Source of the DNA: Micromonospora echinospora
GTDB taxonomy: Bacteria; Actinomycetota; Actinomycetes; Mycobacteriales; Micromonosporaceae
NCBI RefSeq assembly: GCF_014203425.1
Contig: NZ_JACHJC010000001.1
Location: 2,294,001 to 2,358,000 of the forward strand
Length of the DNA: 64,000 nucleotides
Reading direction: 5' to 3'
The notes below the pieces were generated by a model. That model made no database searches. It worked only from the letters and a program-made list of their open reading frames with translations, and was not told the origin of the DNA. The translations under genes were made by a program, and so were the position numbers. Below, one piece after another: positions 17,391 to 26,914 of this stretch; the stretch's first letter is position 1, and the number at the start of each line of letters is the position of its first letter.

Positions 17391-18581
17391 TTACGGGGTG
17401 GGGAGGGAGCGGTACCAGGTCTTTTCGGTGTCGGCCAGGCTGAACGTCTGCCTCTGGTCGGTGTGCTCCACGACCACCAGGCCGGGACGGTCCACCAGGC
17501 GAGTGGTGCCCGGCGGGGCGGAGAACGAGACGTCGCGCGTACGCCAGCTCAGCACCGCCAGCGGACGGCCGGGCATCGGCAGGTGGTACGCCTGCAGCGT
17601 GGTGGACCGGTCGGCGGGGGACACCACCGGCGTGCCGCCGCCGGCCGGCCGGTAGACCACCGCGGTCATCGTCCCGCTCGCACTGTCCCAGCTCAACTGC
17701 TCCAGCTCGCCCGGCTCCCCGTCGCCGAGCGCCACCGAACCGAGCGAACGGGTCGCGATCTTCGCCAGCGGCCAGGACTCCGGCGCGGAGCTGGGCGCCT
17801 CCCGGTCGCCGATGCGGCGCGGCACACTGCCGAACGGGCCCCGCTCACCCGCCAGCACGCAGGTGTCCAGCCCGGTCAGCGCGCGCTTCCCGGCGCCCGT
17901 CTCGTCGCGTACCAGGGGGTAGCGGGGCGCTTCGGTGGCCGTACCCAGGTCGAGGACGCGGTCCGTGGCCCGGCCGCGCGGCAGCGACGCCGTGGGCCGC
18001 AGCGCTGCGGTCAGCTCGACGGCCTGGCAGGCCGGCACGCGGATCGGCTCGGTGACGCCGTCGGTGCCGGCGACGGCCTTGCCGTCGGGGCCGAGCAGGC
18101 GCTCGACGCGGGCCGAGGTGAGATAGCGGCGGCCGTCCGGGTCCCGCACCGGCAGCACGTCGGAGTAGACCAGGTAGCCGGGATCGGTGTACTCGGTCGC
18201 CTGGACGACCCGCCAGCGCTGCCCGTCCCGGTCGAGTTGCAGCAGCCAGGAGGCGGCGTCACCGGGAACGTCGGCGGCGACCAGCGCCAGCGCGGAGCCG
18301 GCCACCTGACCGGAGAAGAGGATGCCGGAGGTGGGCACGTGCGCCCGATCGTCCACCGGGGAGCGCCACTCGCGTACCGCTGTGGTGATCGCGGCGGTCG
18401 CCGCCGCGTCCCCGGCCAGACTGCCGCGCGGCGGCCACACCGCGAGGGAGCCGTCCAGGCTGTCGTAGCCGACCCGCAGGTCCGCCGGCTTCCGGTCCGA
18501 GATCGGTCCGCAACCCGCCGTTACCAGCAGCAGAGCTGCCAGCGCGGTGCCCGTCGTAGCGCCTCGGCGGGCTGAAAGCAC
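17391..18581 (-). CDS. Secreted lipoprotein of unknown function
   Basis: 396 residues from GTG 18581, with GAGGGGA about 6 nt upstream. A type II signal peptide ends in the lipobox LLLVTAGC at about residues 18-25, so the mature protein is probably lipid-anchored outside the membrane. The remainder is a soluble ectodomain with many beta-type segments and a Cys pair (VPACQAVEL, DTCVLAGERG). The last third contains TMTAVVYRPAGGGTP and LVVVEHTDQRQTF. I do not recognise the family. It is divergent from the first GT-C-like gene, with 156 bp between starts. Confidence 0.75.
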   Translation of the reverse strand: MLSARRGATTGTALAALLLVTAGCGPISDRKPADLRVGYDSLDGSLAVWPPRGSLAGDAAATAAITTAVREWRSPVDDRAHVPTSGILFSGQVAGSALALVAADVPGDAASWLLQLDRDGQRWRVVQATEYTDPGYLVYSDVLPVRDPDGRRYLTSARVERLLGPDGKAVAGTDGVTEPIRVPACQAVELTAALRPTASLPRGRATDRVLDLGTATEAPRYPLVRDETGAGKRALTGLDTCVLAGERGPFGSVPRRIGDREAPSSAPESWPLAKIATRSLGSVALGDGEPGELEQLSWDSASGTMTAVVYRPAGGGTPVVSPADRSTTLQAYHLPMPGRPLAVLSWRTRDVSFSAPPGTTRLVDRPGLVVVEHTDQRQTFSLADTEKTWYRSLPTP

Positions 18582-18722
18582 CCTGATCCCCTCGCCGGTC
18601 GTCGGTCGGAAGCCCACATGGTACGAGACGGCCGGTCGCCCGGCCGCGCCCGGCTCACCCTTTCGGCCAAGTGACCACTGCGGAACGTGACGGGCGATTC
18701 GGGTATCAATATCCGGCTCCGG

Positions 18723-18728
18723 TAGACT
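18723..18728 (+). promoter_or_regulatory. Leaderless -10 candidate of the first GT-C-like gene
   Basis: TAGACT lies 9 nt before GTG 18738, the same hexamer and geometry as at dxs. No ribosome site is visible. Confidence 0.5.
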
Positions 18729-18737
18729 CCGCCGATT

Positions 18738-20666
18738 GTGACGCCTGCCGAGACCCGCGGCGCCTCGACGCCGGACGCCGCCGCCCCGACGGGCCACCGC
18801 TCCGTCACCCTGGACCCACCCCGGGTCACCGTCGCCGAGCCGGAGCCGGCGACCACGACACCTCCGGAAGCGCCGACCGAGCCCGAGGCGCCGGCCACGC
18901 CGGGCGCGCGGCGCGTGCGCCGGTGGCGGTGGACCCGCCGCCGGATCGACCTCACGGTGTACGGCGGATTCCTGCTCGCCGCGATCTGGGTGACCAGCGG
19001 CATCTGGGCCGACCCGGCCGGGCGGGTGGCCGCGCTCTACAGCAGCGACCCGGCGCAGGTGCAGTTCTTCCTGGCCCACTCGGTACGGGTGGTGCTGCAC
19101 GGCGAGTTCCCGTTCTTCACCGAGCAGTTCAACTACCCCGACGGCGTCAACCTGATGGCGAACACCGCCATCCTGGCGCTCGGCATCCCGATGGTGCCGG
19201 TGACCCTCCTGTTCGGACCGGCGGTCTCCTTCGTCACGCTCGTCACGCTCGGCCTGGCCGGCACCGCCGCCGCCTGGTACCGGGTGCTCTCCCGGCACCT
19301 GATCCGGCACCGCCCGGCCGCCGCCGTGGCGGCCTGGTTCTGCGGGTTCTCGCCGGCCATGCTGTCGCACGCCAACTGGCACCCGAACATCATCAGCCAG
19401 TTCCTGCTGCCGTTCATCGTGTGGCGGGTGCTGGTGCTGACCCGCTCGACCCGGCCGGTGCGCGACGGCGTGCTGCTGGCGCTGCTGGTCACCGCGCAGG
19501 CGTTCATCAACGAGGAGATCCTGCTCTTCACCGCGCTGGCCCTGGGCGTGTTCCTGATCGCCGTGGTGGTGCAGCAGCGCGAGCGGTGGACGACCGCGTG
19601 GCGGCCGCTCGGCGCGGGGCTGGCGGTCTGCGCGACGCTGGCCGGGGCGCTGCTGGCGTACCCGCTGTGGGTGCAGTTCGCCGGCCCGATGGCGTACCAC
19701 GGGCTCAGCGACGCGGTACGCGACTACGGCAACGACATCGCCGCGTACTTCGCCCCCGGCTCGCCCACGTTCGGCGGCAACGAGCGCGCCAACGTCAACC
19801 TCGCCCCGAACTACTCGGAGGAGAACGCGTTCTTCGGCTGGAGCCTGTCGCTGCTTGCCGTGGGCATCGTGATCTGGCTGCGGCGCGACGTGATCGTCCG
19901 GGCGCTGGCCGCGACCGGGCTGTTCTTCGCCGTGCTCTCCCTCGGCGAGCGGATCTCCTGGTGGGACCGGGAACTCGTCACCGGGCCGTGGGAGTTCCTG
20001 GTGCGGCTGCCGCTGCTGGACGCCGTGGTGCCCACCCGCTTCGGCCTGATCACCAGCGTGACGGTGGCGATCCTGCTCGCGTACGCGGTGCGCCGCGCCT
20101 GGGCGCTGCGGGGCGTGGACCGGCGGACCGCCCGCAAGCTCACCGCCGCCGGCCTGGTCTTCGCGCTGCTGCCGATCGCGCCGATGCCGTTGCGGGTCAC
20201 CACCCGGGAGCCGGTGCCGGAGTTCATCACCGCCGACCGGTGGCGGCAGTACGTCGGGCCGGACCAGACGCTCGTGTCCGTGCCGGTGCCGGCGATGGGC
20301 AACACCGACCCGATGCGCTGGGCGGCGAGCACGAACCTCGAATTCAAGATCCCCGGCGGCTACTTCCTCGCGCCGCGCAACGGCGTCACAGGTGACCCGG
20401 GACGCTTCGGCGGGCGGCCCAGCGGCATCGGCGACATGCTGCGGGAGGTGTCGTCCACCGGCCGTACGCCGAAGCTGGACGACCGGCAGCGCCGCCGCTA
20501 CCTGGACGAGTTGCGGCACTGGAACGCGGCGGTGGTGGTGCTGCCGCTGGCCGAGCAGAACGCCGAGCCGCTGCGCCGCACGGTGGAGCAACTGGTCGGG
20601 CCCGGGCGGCAGGAGCTGGACGTGTGGCTGTGGGACGTGCGGAAACTGACCAGCCGGCCCGCCTGA
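18738..20666 (+). CDS. GT-C-like polytopic membrane protein, paralog 1
   Basis: 642 residues from GTG 18738. About 65 N-terminal residues are Pro/Glu/Thr-rich and cytosolic; 10-12 transmembrane segments follow and a final soluble domain covers about 495-642. The first outside loop carries FFTEQFNYPDGVNLMANTAI, the position where GT-C glycosyltransferases have their acidic motif. Other marks shared with paralogs 2 and 3 are NEEILLFTALALG, AYPLWVQFAGPMAYHGL, SEENAFFGW, VVPTRFGL, GGYFLAPRN and the end DVWLWDVRKL. A lipid-linked sugar transferase is plausible by architecture, but no substrate can be named. Its end overlaps the next gene by 43 bp. Confidence 0.72.
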   Translation: MTPAETRGASTPDAAAPTGHRSVTLDPPRVTVAEPEPATTTPPEAPTEPEAPATPGARRVRRWRWTRRRIDLTVYGGFLLAAIWVTSGIWADPAGRVAALYSSDPAQVQFFLAHSVRVVLHGEFPFFTEQFNYPDGVNLMANTAILALGIPMVPVTLLFGPAVSFVTLVTLGLAGTAAAWYRVLSRHLIRHRPAAAVAAWFCGFSPAMLSHANWHPNIISQFLLPFIVWRVLVLTRSTRPVRDGVLLALLVTAQAFINEEILLFTALALGVFLIAVVVQQRERWTTAWRPLGAGLAVCATLAGALLAYPLWVQFAGPMAYHGLSDAVRDYGNDIAAYFAPGSPTFGGNERANVNLAPNYSEENAFFGWSLSLLAVGIVIWLRRDVIVRALAATGLFFAVLSLGERISWWDRELVTGPWEFLVRLPLLDAVVPTRFGLITSVTVAILLAYAVRRAWALRGVDRRTARKLTAAGLVFALLPIAPMPLRVTTREPVPEFITADRWRQYVGPDQTLVSVPVPAMGNTDPMRWAASTNLEFKIPGGYFLAPRNGVTGDPGRFGGRPSGIGDMLREVSSTGRTPKLDDRQRRRYLDELRHWNAAVVVLPLAEQNAEPLRRTVEQLVGPGRQELDVWLWDVRKLTSRPA

Positions 20667-22405
20667 CCCTCCCGGAGCGGCCCGCTCCCGCGCCCCGCCG
20701 CCGCCCCCGCCCGGTCGACGCGCTGGTGGTGGCCGGCTACCTCGCTCTCGCGGTGCTGCTCACCAGCGGCCAGTGGCGCCGCCCGGAACGGCTGTTCCAC
20801 CAGGCCGGCGACCAGATCCTGTTCGAGTGGATGCTGGCCCGGGCCGCCCGCGCGGTGACCGGCGGCGAGAACCCGTTCCACAGCGCCGCGCTGAACGCCC
20901 CGGACGGGGTGAACCTGATGGCGAACACGTCGGTGCTCGGCCTGGGCGTGCCGCTCACCCCGGTCACCGTCGCGTTCGGCTCCCAGGCGGCGTTCCTCGT
21001 GGCCGTGACGATCAGCCTCGCCGGCACCGCCACCGCCTGGTACGCGCTGCTCGCCCGCCGGCTGGTCCGCTCCCGGGCCGCCGCCGCGGTGGGCGGCCTG
21101 TTCTGCGGCTTCGCCCCGGGCATGGTGGCGCAGGCCGGCGCCCACCTGCACATGGCCGCCCAGTTCCTGGTGCCGGTGATCCTCGCGCTGGTGTTCCGGC
21201 CGGCCACCGACCGGGTACGCCGCGACGGCGTGCTGCTCGGGCTGGCCGTCGCGTACCAGGTGTTCCTCGGCGAGGAGGTGCTCGTCTTCCTGGCGCTGGC
21301 CGCCGGGGCGCTGGCCGGGGCGTACGCGCTCGCCGACCGGTCCGCCGCGCGTCGGCTGGCGCCGGTGGTGGCCCGCCGGCTGGGCATCGGCGCGCTGGTG
21401 GCGGGCGTGCTGCTGGCGTACCCGCTGTGGTTCCAGTTCGCCGGGCCGGGCCACTACCGGGGGATGCCGTTCCACACCGAGGGCTACCGGCTGGACCTGG
21501 TCTCGTTCGTCGCCTCCGCCCGGCAGACAGTCGCCGGGGACGCCCGCCGCGCCGGGCTGCTGTCGCCGAACCCGACCGAGCAGAACTCGTTCTTCGGGCC
21601 GTTCCTGCCGCTGCTGGCGCTGCTCGTGGTGGTGCGGCTGTGGCGGCGGCCGCTGGTGCGCGCGCTCGCCGCGTGCGGCCTGCTGTTCGCGGCGCTGTCG
21701 CTCGGCGCCTCGGTGGTCGTCGACCGCGACGACACCGGGCTGCCCGGCCCGTACCGCCTGCTCGCCGGGGTGCCGCTGCTGGACCTGGTGGTGCCGGCGC
21801 GCTTCGCGCTGGTCTGCGTACCGGTGCTCGGGGTGCTGCTGGCGCTGGCCCTTGACCGGGTCCGGCGCGGCGCCGTCCGCACCTGGGCGCCGTGGGCCGG
21901 CGCGGTCGCCGCCGCGCTGTTGCCGCTGGCCCCGACCCCGATCCGCACGGTGCCGGCCCCGCCGGTCCCGGCCGTCGTGTCCGGTGGCGGCTGGCAGGCG
22001 TACGTGCCGGAGGGCCGGACGCTGGTGCCGGTGCCGCCGGTGACCGGGGCGGCGGTCAGCCCGGCCATGTTCTGGTCGGCGCGCACCGCGCTGGCGTTCG
22101 ACGCGCCGGGCGGCTACTTCATCGGCCCGCGCTCGGCGGACGACCCGGCCGCCCGCTGGGGCGCGCCGGACCGGCCCACGTCGCTGCTGCTACGGCGGGC
22201 CGCCGAGACCGGCCAGGTGCCGCCGGTCGGCGACGCGGAACGCCGGCAGGCGGTCGCGGACCTGCGGCACTGGCGGGCGGCGGCGCTGGTGCAGTCGGAC
22301 TCGTCGCCGGCCGACCCGGTACGCGCCACGGTGGACGCGCTGGTCGGCACCGGCCGGGACGTGCCCGGCGGGCACCTGTGGGACGTCCGGGCGCTCGCCG
22401 GCTGA
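20624..22405 (+). CDS. GT-C-like polytopic membrane protein, paralog 2
   Basis: 593 residues from GTG 20624 (AGGAG about 7 nt upstream; GTG 20630 is an alternative), overlapping paralog 1 and so co-translated. A short Pro/Arg-rich N-terminus leads to about 11 transmembrane segments. The motifs are FHSAALNAPDGVNLMANTS, GEEVLVFLALAAG, AYPLWFQFAGPGHYRGM, EQNSFFGPFL, VVPARFAL, GGWQAYVPEGRTLVPVP, GGYFIGPRS and HLWDVRAL. It is clearly homologous to paralogs 1 and 3 along its whole length. It is convergent with paralog 3 (14 bp between stops). Confidence 0.72.
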   Translation: MAVGRAETDQPARLTLPERPAPAPRRRPRPVDALVVAGYLALAVLLTSGQWRRPERLFHQAGDQILFEWMLARAARAVTGGENPFHSAALNAPDGVNLMANTSVLGLGVPLTPVTVAFGSQAAFLVAVTISLAGTATAWYALLARRLVRSRAAAAVGGLFCGFAPGMVAQAGAHLHMAAQFLVPVILALVFRPATDRVRRDGVLLGLAVAYQVFLGEEVLVFLALAAGALAGAYALADRSAARRLAPVVARRLGIGALVAGVLLAYPLWFQFAGPGHYRGMPFHTEGYRLDLVSFVASARQTVAGDARRAGLLSPNPTEQNSFFGPFLPLLALLVVVRLWRRPLVRALAACGLLFAALSLGASVVVDRDDTGLPGPYRLLAGVPLLDLVVPARFALVCVPVLGVLLALALDRVRRGAVRTWAPWAGAVAAALLPLAPTPIRTVPAPPVPAVVSGGGWQAYVPEGRTLVPVPPVTGAAVSPAMFWSARTALAFDAPGGYFIGPRSADDPAARWGAPDRPTSLLLRRAAETGQVPPVGDAERRQAVADLRHWRAAALVQSDSSPADPVRATVDALVGTGRDVPGGHLWDVRALAG

Positions 22406-22418
22406 GCGGGATGCCGCC

Positions 22419-24308
22419 TCAGACCCGGTCGCGCACGTCCCAGAGCCACACGTCGTCCACCCGCTGCGGCGGGCCGAGCAGCTCGGCCATCAGGTCGCGC
22501 AGCACCGCCTCGCGCGGCCCGGACCCGAGCACCACCACCGACGCCCGCCAGAAGCGCAGGTCGTCCACGGCCTGGCGGCGGTTCTCCTCGGTGATCTCCG
22601 GCACCACGTTCTTGTCCATCGTGGAGTAGATGAGCGTGCTGGTGGGGCGGTTCGGCGCGCCGAAGACGCCCTCGCCGCGCTCGTTCGGGCCGATGAAGTA
22701 GCCACCCGGGATCGGGAACTCGTGCCCGGTCAGCGCGCTCCAGCGCAGCGTGTGCAGCCCGTGCACGTTGCTCGGGATCGGCACCGGCACCAGCGTGCGG
22801 CCCTCCGGCACGTACGGCCGCCAGCCACCGGCGGTGATGAAACGCGGCGGCGGGTCGATGTCCTGCGCCGGCAGCGGGCGCGGGATCAGCGGCACCAGGG
22901 CGGCCACGATCGCGGCGTACCCGGCCAGCCGAAGCACCCGGCGGCGGGACGCGGCGCGGTCCGGGCGCGCGTCCGCCTCGTCGGCACGGCCGGTGTCGTC
23001 GGCGGCGGCGCGGGGGGCGGGCACCGGCGGACGGCCGGCGCCGGCCAGCGTGTCCCACGCCAGGGCGAGCAGCACACCCACGGCGGCCACCACGATCAGG
23101 CTCAACCGGGTCGGCATCATCATCTCGACCAGCGGCAGGTCGTCCGGGATGTACGCCCACGGACCGTCGACGTCGGTCTCCGCGCCGTTGAACCGCACCA
23201 CCGGGCCGATCGAGGCGATCGTGAAGACGACCACCAGCACGGCCAGGATCCGGGCCGCAACCGACCGGCGGACCAGCAGCACCAGCGCGCCCAGCGCCAC
23301 CAGCACCAGCGGCCAGCCGAACCAGGTGTTCTGCTCGGTCAGCCCGATGGTCTTCTCCACCGCCTCGTCACCGGCGATCGTGTCCCGCGCGAACGTGACG
23401 AAGGCCACCAGGTCCTCGCCCCAATTGTGGAAGACGCCGCCCTGCAACCCCCGGTACGACTGCGGCCCGTTGAACTGGAACCAGATCGGGTACGCGGTCA
23501 GCAGCAGCGCCAGCCCGCCGCCGAGGCCGAGCGCGGCCAGGAACGACCCGGCCCGCTCACGGGCCGCGCGCGGCCGCTGCACCACGTACGCCACCACGAC
23601 GACCAGGCAGGCCAGCGCGGTGAGCAGCAGCATCTCCTCGTTGATGAAGACCTGGTACGCCACCAGCAGCCCGAGCGCCAGCCCGTTGCGCCGCCACCGC
23701 CCCGGCTCGCCCAGCCGCAGCACCCGCGCCACGATCAGCGGCAGCAGGAAGTTCGACACGAAGTTGGGCTGTCCGTTGGCGTGATGGACGATGCCCGGCG
23801 CGAAACCGAGGAACGCGCCACCGGCGAACGCGGCGGCCCGCGACCGGACCAGGTGCCGCGACAGCACCCAGTACGACGTGGCGGCGGTCGCGGACAGCGC
23901 CGCGCCCAGGTAGAGCGCGTACATCACCTGCGGGCCGAGCAGCAGGGTGAGCGGCGCCAGCGGCAGCGTCACCCCGAGCAGCGAGGTGTTCGCCATCATG
24001 TTCACCCCGTCCGGCGCGTTCTGCCGGGTGGTGAACAGCGGGTTCTCCAGGTGCTGCACCGAGTACGCGCCGTGCGCGAACAGCCACTCGAACCAGCTGT
24101 GGTCGGTGGGCAGGTGCGAGGAGACCCGGTGCTCCACGTCGCCCCAGTAGTTGAGGCAGACGAGAACGCCGAGCAGCACATAGGCTCCGATGGCCAGCAG
24201 ATCGGCGCGGGCCGGCCGGCGACGGGCACGGCGCGGCGGATCGGCCACGACGGCGTCCGCCTCGACGGACGAGGGGTTCAACGAGGGGTCCACCACGGGC
24301 ACGGCCAC
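22419..24308 (-). CDS. GT-C-like polytopic membrane protein, paralog 3
   Basis: 629 residues from GTG 24308. A -10-like TACGAT on the - strand (24322 to 24317) lies 8 nt before the start, so the transcript may be leaderless. The architecture is that of paralogs 1 and 2: about 11 transmembrane segments, first loop LFTTRQNAPDGVNMMANTSL, then INEEMLLLTALACL, AYPIWFQFNGPQSYRGL, EQNTWFGWPL, MMPTRLSL, GGWRPYVPEGRTLVPVP, GGYFIGPNERG and the end DVWLWDVRDRV. A loop of about 55 Ala/Asp/Arg-rich residues sits before the last membrane segment. It is closest to paralog 2 in the C-terminal domain. The function is inferred only from architecture. Confidence 0.72.
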   Translation of the reverse strand: MAVPVVDPSLNPSSVEADAVVADPPRRARRRPARADLLAIGAYVLLGVLVCLNYWGDVEHRVSSHLPTDHSWFEWLFAHGAYSVQHLENPLFTTRQNAPDGVNMMANTSLLGVTLPLAPLTLLLGPQVMYALYLGAALSATAATSYWVLSRHLVRSRAAAFAGGAFLGFAPGIVHHANGQPNFVSNFLLPLIVARVLRLGEPGRWRRNGLALGLLVAYQVFINEEMLLLTALACLVVVVAYVVQRPRAARERAGSFLAALGLGGGLALLLTAYPIWFQFNGPQSYRGLQGGVFHNWGEDLVAFVTFARDTIAGDEAVEKTIGLTEQNTWFGWPLVLVALGALVLLVRRSVAARILAVLVVVFTIASIGPVVRFNGAETDVDGPWAYIPDDLPLVEMMMPTRLSLIVVAAVGVLLALAWDTLAGAGRPPVPAPRAAADDTGRADEADARPDRAASRRRVLRLAGYAAIVAALVPLIPRPLPAQDIDPPPRFITAGGWRPYVPEGRTLVPVPIPSNVHGLHTLRWSALTGHEFPIPGGYFIGPNERGEGVFGAPNRPTSTLIYSTMDKNVVPEITEENRRQAVDDLRFWRASVVVLGSGPREAVLRDLMAELLGPPQRVDDVWLWDVRDRV

Positions 24309-24386
24309 GACGCGCCATCGTACAGGCGGATTGTGGCAATGCCTGTCACGGCCGGACGGCGGCCCGGCGCGCGGGAGAGGATGGTC

Positions 24387-25625
24387 GTGACCGTCATCGA
24401 TCTGGGGGAGTTGCGCCACGACGCTCCGCCCCCGGCGACCCCCCGCCCGCCGCGCAGCGTCGGCCGGCCGGCCCGCACCCTGGCGCTCCTGCTGCTGGCG
24501 CTGCTCACGCTCACCGCCGCCGCGCCGCCGCGCCGCCCGGCGGAGTGGACGCTGCCCGGCGGCCTGGGCTCGGCCGTGTTCGTCTCCGGCGACGTGGTGT
24601 ACGTGGTGCGGCCGAACCGCGGTGACGGGCGGGAACTCGTCGCGTACCGCGGAGAACGGGAACTGTGGCGCAGTCCGCTGCCCGGAGCCGGCACCGCCGT
24701 GTCGGTGTGGCAGCAGGACGGCCGGGTGATGGTGACCGGCCCGACCGGCGACGACACCGACTGGGAGACGGTGACGTACGACGCGGCGACCGGCGCGGAC
24801 GCCTGGCGCCGGCGCGGCGTCGCGTTCGCGGTCGGCCGGGTGCTGCTGTCGCAGTCCGCCGCATCCGACCCCAGCCCGTCGATCACCCGGGTCGACCCGG
24901 CCGACGGAAGTACGATGTGGACGATGCCCTCGACGGGCATGCTGGGGCTCGACTACGGCTCCGGAGCGGAACGCATGGTGTTGTCCCCGGTGACCGGGCA
25001 GACGGTGGTCGTGGACGCGCGCACCGGCGCGCGGGTCGCGGCCCGGGACCTGCACCCGGTGCGACCGTCCGCCCCGCGCCACGTGCTGACCGTGGCCGGG
25101 CTGCTGCTGGAGATCCGCGACGCCGGCGGGACCGTCGAGGCGTACGACCTGGACACGCTGCGACCGCGCTGGACCGTCGAGCAGAAGCTCGTCGACTACG
25201 TCGACAACTGCGGCGCCTTGCTCTGCGCCGTCCGCCCGGACGGCGGGATGACAGCGCTCGACCCGGCGACCGGCGCCGTGCGCTGGAGCGTGGACCGGTG
25301 GGCGGGCGTCGTGGCGGTGCGCGGCGACCGGCTGCTCGTCGGCGACACCGCCGGCGCCGGCGGCCTGGCGGTGCTCGGCCAGACCGACGGGCATCTGATC
25401 GCCGAGCTGGGCGACTGGACCCTGGCCCCGCAGCACGAGTCCGGCGGCCCGCCGCTGGCCACCCGGCCGCTGGGCGGCGGTCGGCAACTCCTGGCCGAGA
25501 TGAACCTGTCCGGCGATCCGCCCTCGATCAGGGGAGTGATCACCGGCACCGACTGCACGACCAGCGTGACGCTGCTGGTCTGCCGCAGGCCCACAGGTGA
25601 CTTCCTGGTGCGGCGGCTGCCGTGA
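24387..25625 (+). CDS. Membrane-anchored PQQ-type beta-propeller protein, copy 1
   Basis: 412 residues from GTG 24387, preferred over ATG 24381 because GGGAGAGG then has normal spacing and the N-terminus aligns with copy 2 (VTVIDLGELRHD versus VSPVIELGEMRHG). A cytosolic tail of about 30 Pro-rich residues is followed by one transmembrane segment (LALLLLALLTLTAAA) and a propeller-like ectodomain with repeats such as TYDAATGADAWRR, TRVDPADGSTMWTM and TALDPATGAVRWSVD. A Cys pair (NCGALLCAV, DCTTSVTLLVC) may form disulfides. The type is usually scaffolding or ligand-binding outside the cell; no catalytic residues are seen. The next gene overlaps by 4 bp. Confidence 0.78.
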   Translation: MTVIDLGELRHDAPPPATPRPPRSVGRPARTLALLLLALLTLTAAAPPRRPAEWTLPGGLGSAVFVSGDVVYVVRPNRGDGRELVAYRGERELWRSPLPGAGTAVSVWQQDGRVMVTGPTGDDTDWETVTYDAATGADAWRRRGVAFAVGRVLLSQSAASDPSPSITRVDPADGSTMWTMPSTGMLGLDYGSGAERMVLSPVTGQTVVVDARTGARVAARDLHPVRPSAPRHVLTVAGLLLEIRDAGGTVEAYDLDTLRPRWTVEQKLVDYVDNCGALLCAVRPDGGMTALDPATGAVRWSVDRWAGVVAVRGDRLLVGDTAGAGGLAVLGQTDGHLIAELGDWTLAPQHESGGPPLATRPLGGGRQLLAEMNLSGDPPSIRGVITGTDCTTSVTLLVCRRPTGDFLVRRLP

Positions 25626-26914
25626 GCCCGGTGATCGAACTGGGCGAGATGCGGCACGGAGAGTCCGCCGACGAGCCGGCCCCCGCGCCGCCCCGCCGGC
25701 CGCCCGGCCCGACGGCCCGGGTGGCGCTGCTCGGCGTACTGGTGCTGCTCGTCGTGACAGCTGCCGCCGGGCCGGCCCGCCGGCCCGAACCGATCCGGTT
25801 GCCCGCCCCGCAGGGCGCGGCGTTCGTGGTCCTGCCCGACCGGGTGGTGGTGGCCGACGGCCCGGGCGCGATCGGCCGGGGCGGGCGGGTGGTCGCCGCG
25901 TACCGGCTGCCCGGCGGGGACCCGGCGTGGCGGTTCGCGCTGACCGACGGCGACCACGTGCTCGGCCTCACCGCCGTGGCCGGGGGACTGCTGGTGACGA
26001 GCAGCCCGGCCGGGGACGGCGACTCGGTGTCGGCGATGCTCGACCCGGCGACCGGCACGCTGCGCTGGCGGCATCCCGGCTACCCGGTCCCGACCGCCTC
26101 CGGCGGCCTGCTGCTGGAGAACCCCCGCCCGCCCGGCGCGGGCACCGTACGGGCCGTGGACCCGGGCTCCGGCGCGGTGCGATGGACGCTGCCCGTACCG
26201 GGCCAGGAGGTGGGGTACCGGCGCGACGACCACGGCGTGACACAGCTCGTGCTGGTCACCCCGCAGGGCCGGGTGACCGTATACGACGCGGACTCCGGCA
26301 CGGTCGCGCACACCGGCCGGGTGGCGCCCGCGGCCGGCCGTGCCGCCTACCGGTACGCCCAGGTCGTGGCCGATCTCCTGCTCGTCGAGGACGCCCGGGG
26401 CTCGGTCACCGGGTACGGGCTGGACCGGCTCGACGAGCGGTGGAGTCTGCCGGTCGGCTCCCGCGCCGGACTCTGGTTCGCCGACTGCGCCGGGATGGTG
26501 TGCCTGCGCAACCAGGTGGGCGGCGCGCAGGCCCTCGACCCGGCCACCGGCCGCCCGGCCTGGACCGACGAGCGGTGGCTCGGGATGGGACCGGTCGGCG
26601 ACCGGCTGATCGCCGCCGAGCGCGGGGTCGGGGAGGAGCTGGAACTGTCGGCGCTGGACCCGCCGACCGGCCGCGTGCTGGCCCGGCTCGGTCGCTGGCG
26701 CGTCTCCGGCAACGACCTCCCGTCCGGGTCGCTGCTCGGGCTGCGCACGCTCACCGGGAACCGGACGCTCGTCGGCGCGCTGGACGTGGCGGCCGGGCAG
26801 GTGCGGATCCGGGGGATCCTGCCCGGCGCCTGGTCCGAGTGCGCGGACACGGGTACGCAGCTGGTGTGCCTGCGCCCGACCGGCGGCATGGCGATCTGGC
26901 CGGTCGGCCGCTGA
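25622..26914 (+). CDS. Membrane-anchored PQQ-type beta-propeller protein, copy 2
   Basis: 430 residues from GTG 25622, overlapping copy 1 by 4 bp. It has the same plan: a short cytosolic arm starting VSPVIELGEMRHG, one membrane segment (VALLGVLVLLVVTAA), and a beta-propeller ectodomain with AMLDPATGTLRWRHP, AVDPGSGAVRWTLP and ALDPATGRPAWTDE. Cys residues again occur in CAGMVCLRN and near the end (ECADTGTQLVCLRP). The pair looks like a tandem duplication. Its stop codon directly abuts the stop of the convergent peptidase-like gene (zero spacing). Confidence 0.78.
   Translation: MSPVIELGEMRHGESADEPAPAPPRRPPGPTARVALLGVLVLLVVTAAAGPARRPEPIRLPAPQGAAFVVLPDRVVVADGPGAIGRGGRVVAAYRLPGGDPAWRFALTDGDHVLGLTAVAGGLLVTSSPAGDGDSVSAMLDPATGTLRWRHPGYPVPTASGGLLLENPRPPGAGTVRAVDPGSGAVRWTLPVPGQEVGYRRDDHGVTQLVLVTPQGRVTVYDADSGTVAHTGRVAPAAGRAAYRYAQVVADLLLVEDARGSVTGYGLDRLDERWSLPVGSRAGLWFADCAGMVCLRNQVGGAQALDPATGRPAWTDERWLGMGPVGDRLIAAERGVGEELELSALDPPTGRVLARLGRWRVSGNDLPSGSLLGLRTLTGNRTLVGALDVAAGQVRIRGILPGAWSECADTGTQLVCLRPTGGMAIWPVGR

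Noticed and set aside
22722..24380. Upstream extension of the first propeller gene antisense to GT-C paralog 3
   Set aside because: Gln/Arg/His-rich shadow; the propeller protein has a clean start and ribosome site at 24387.
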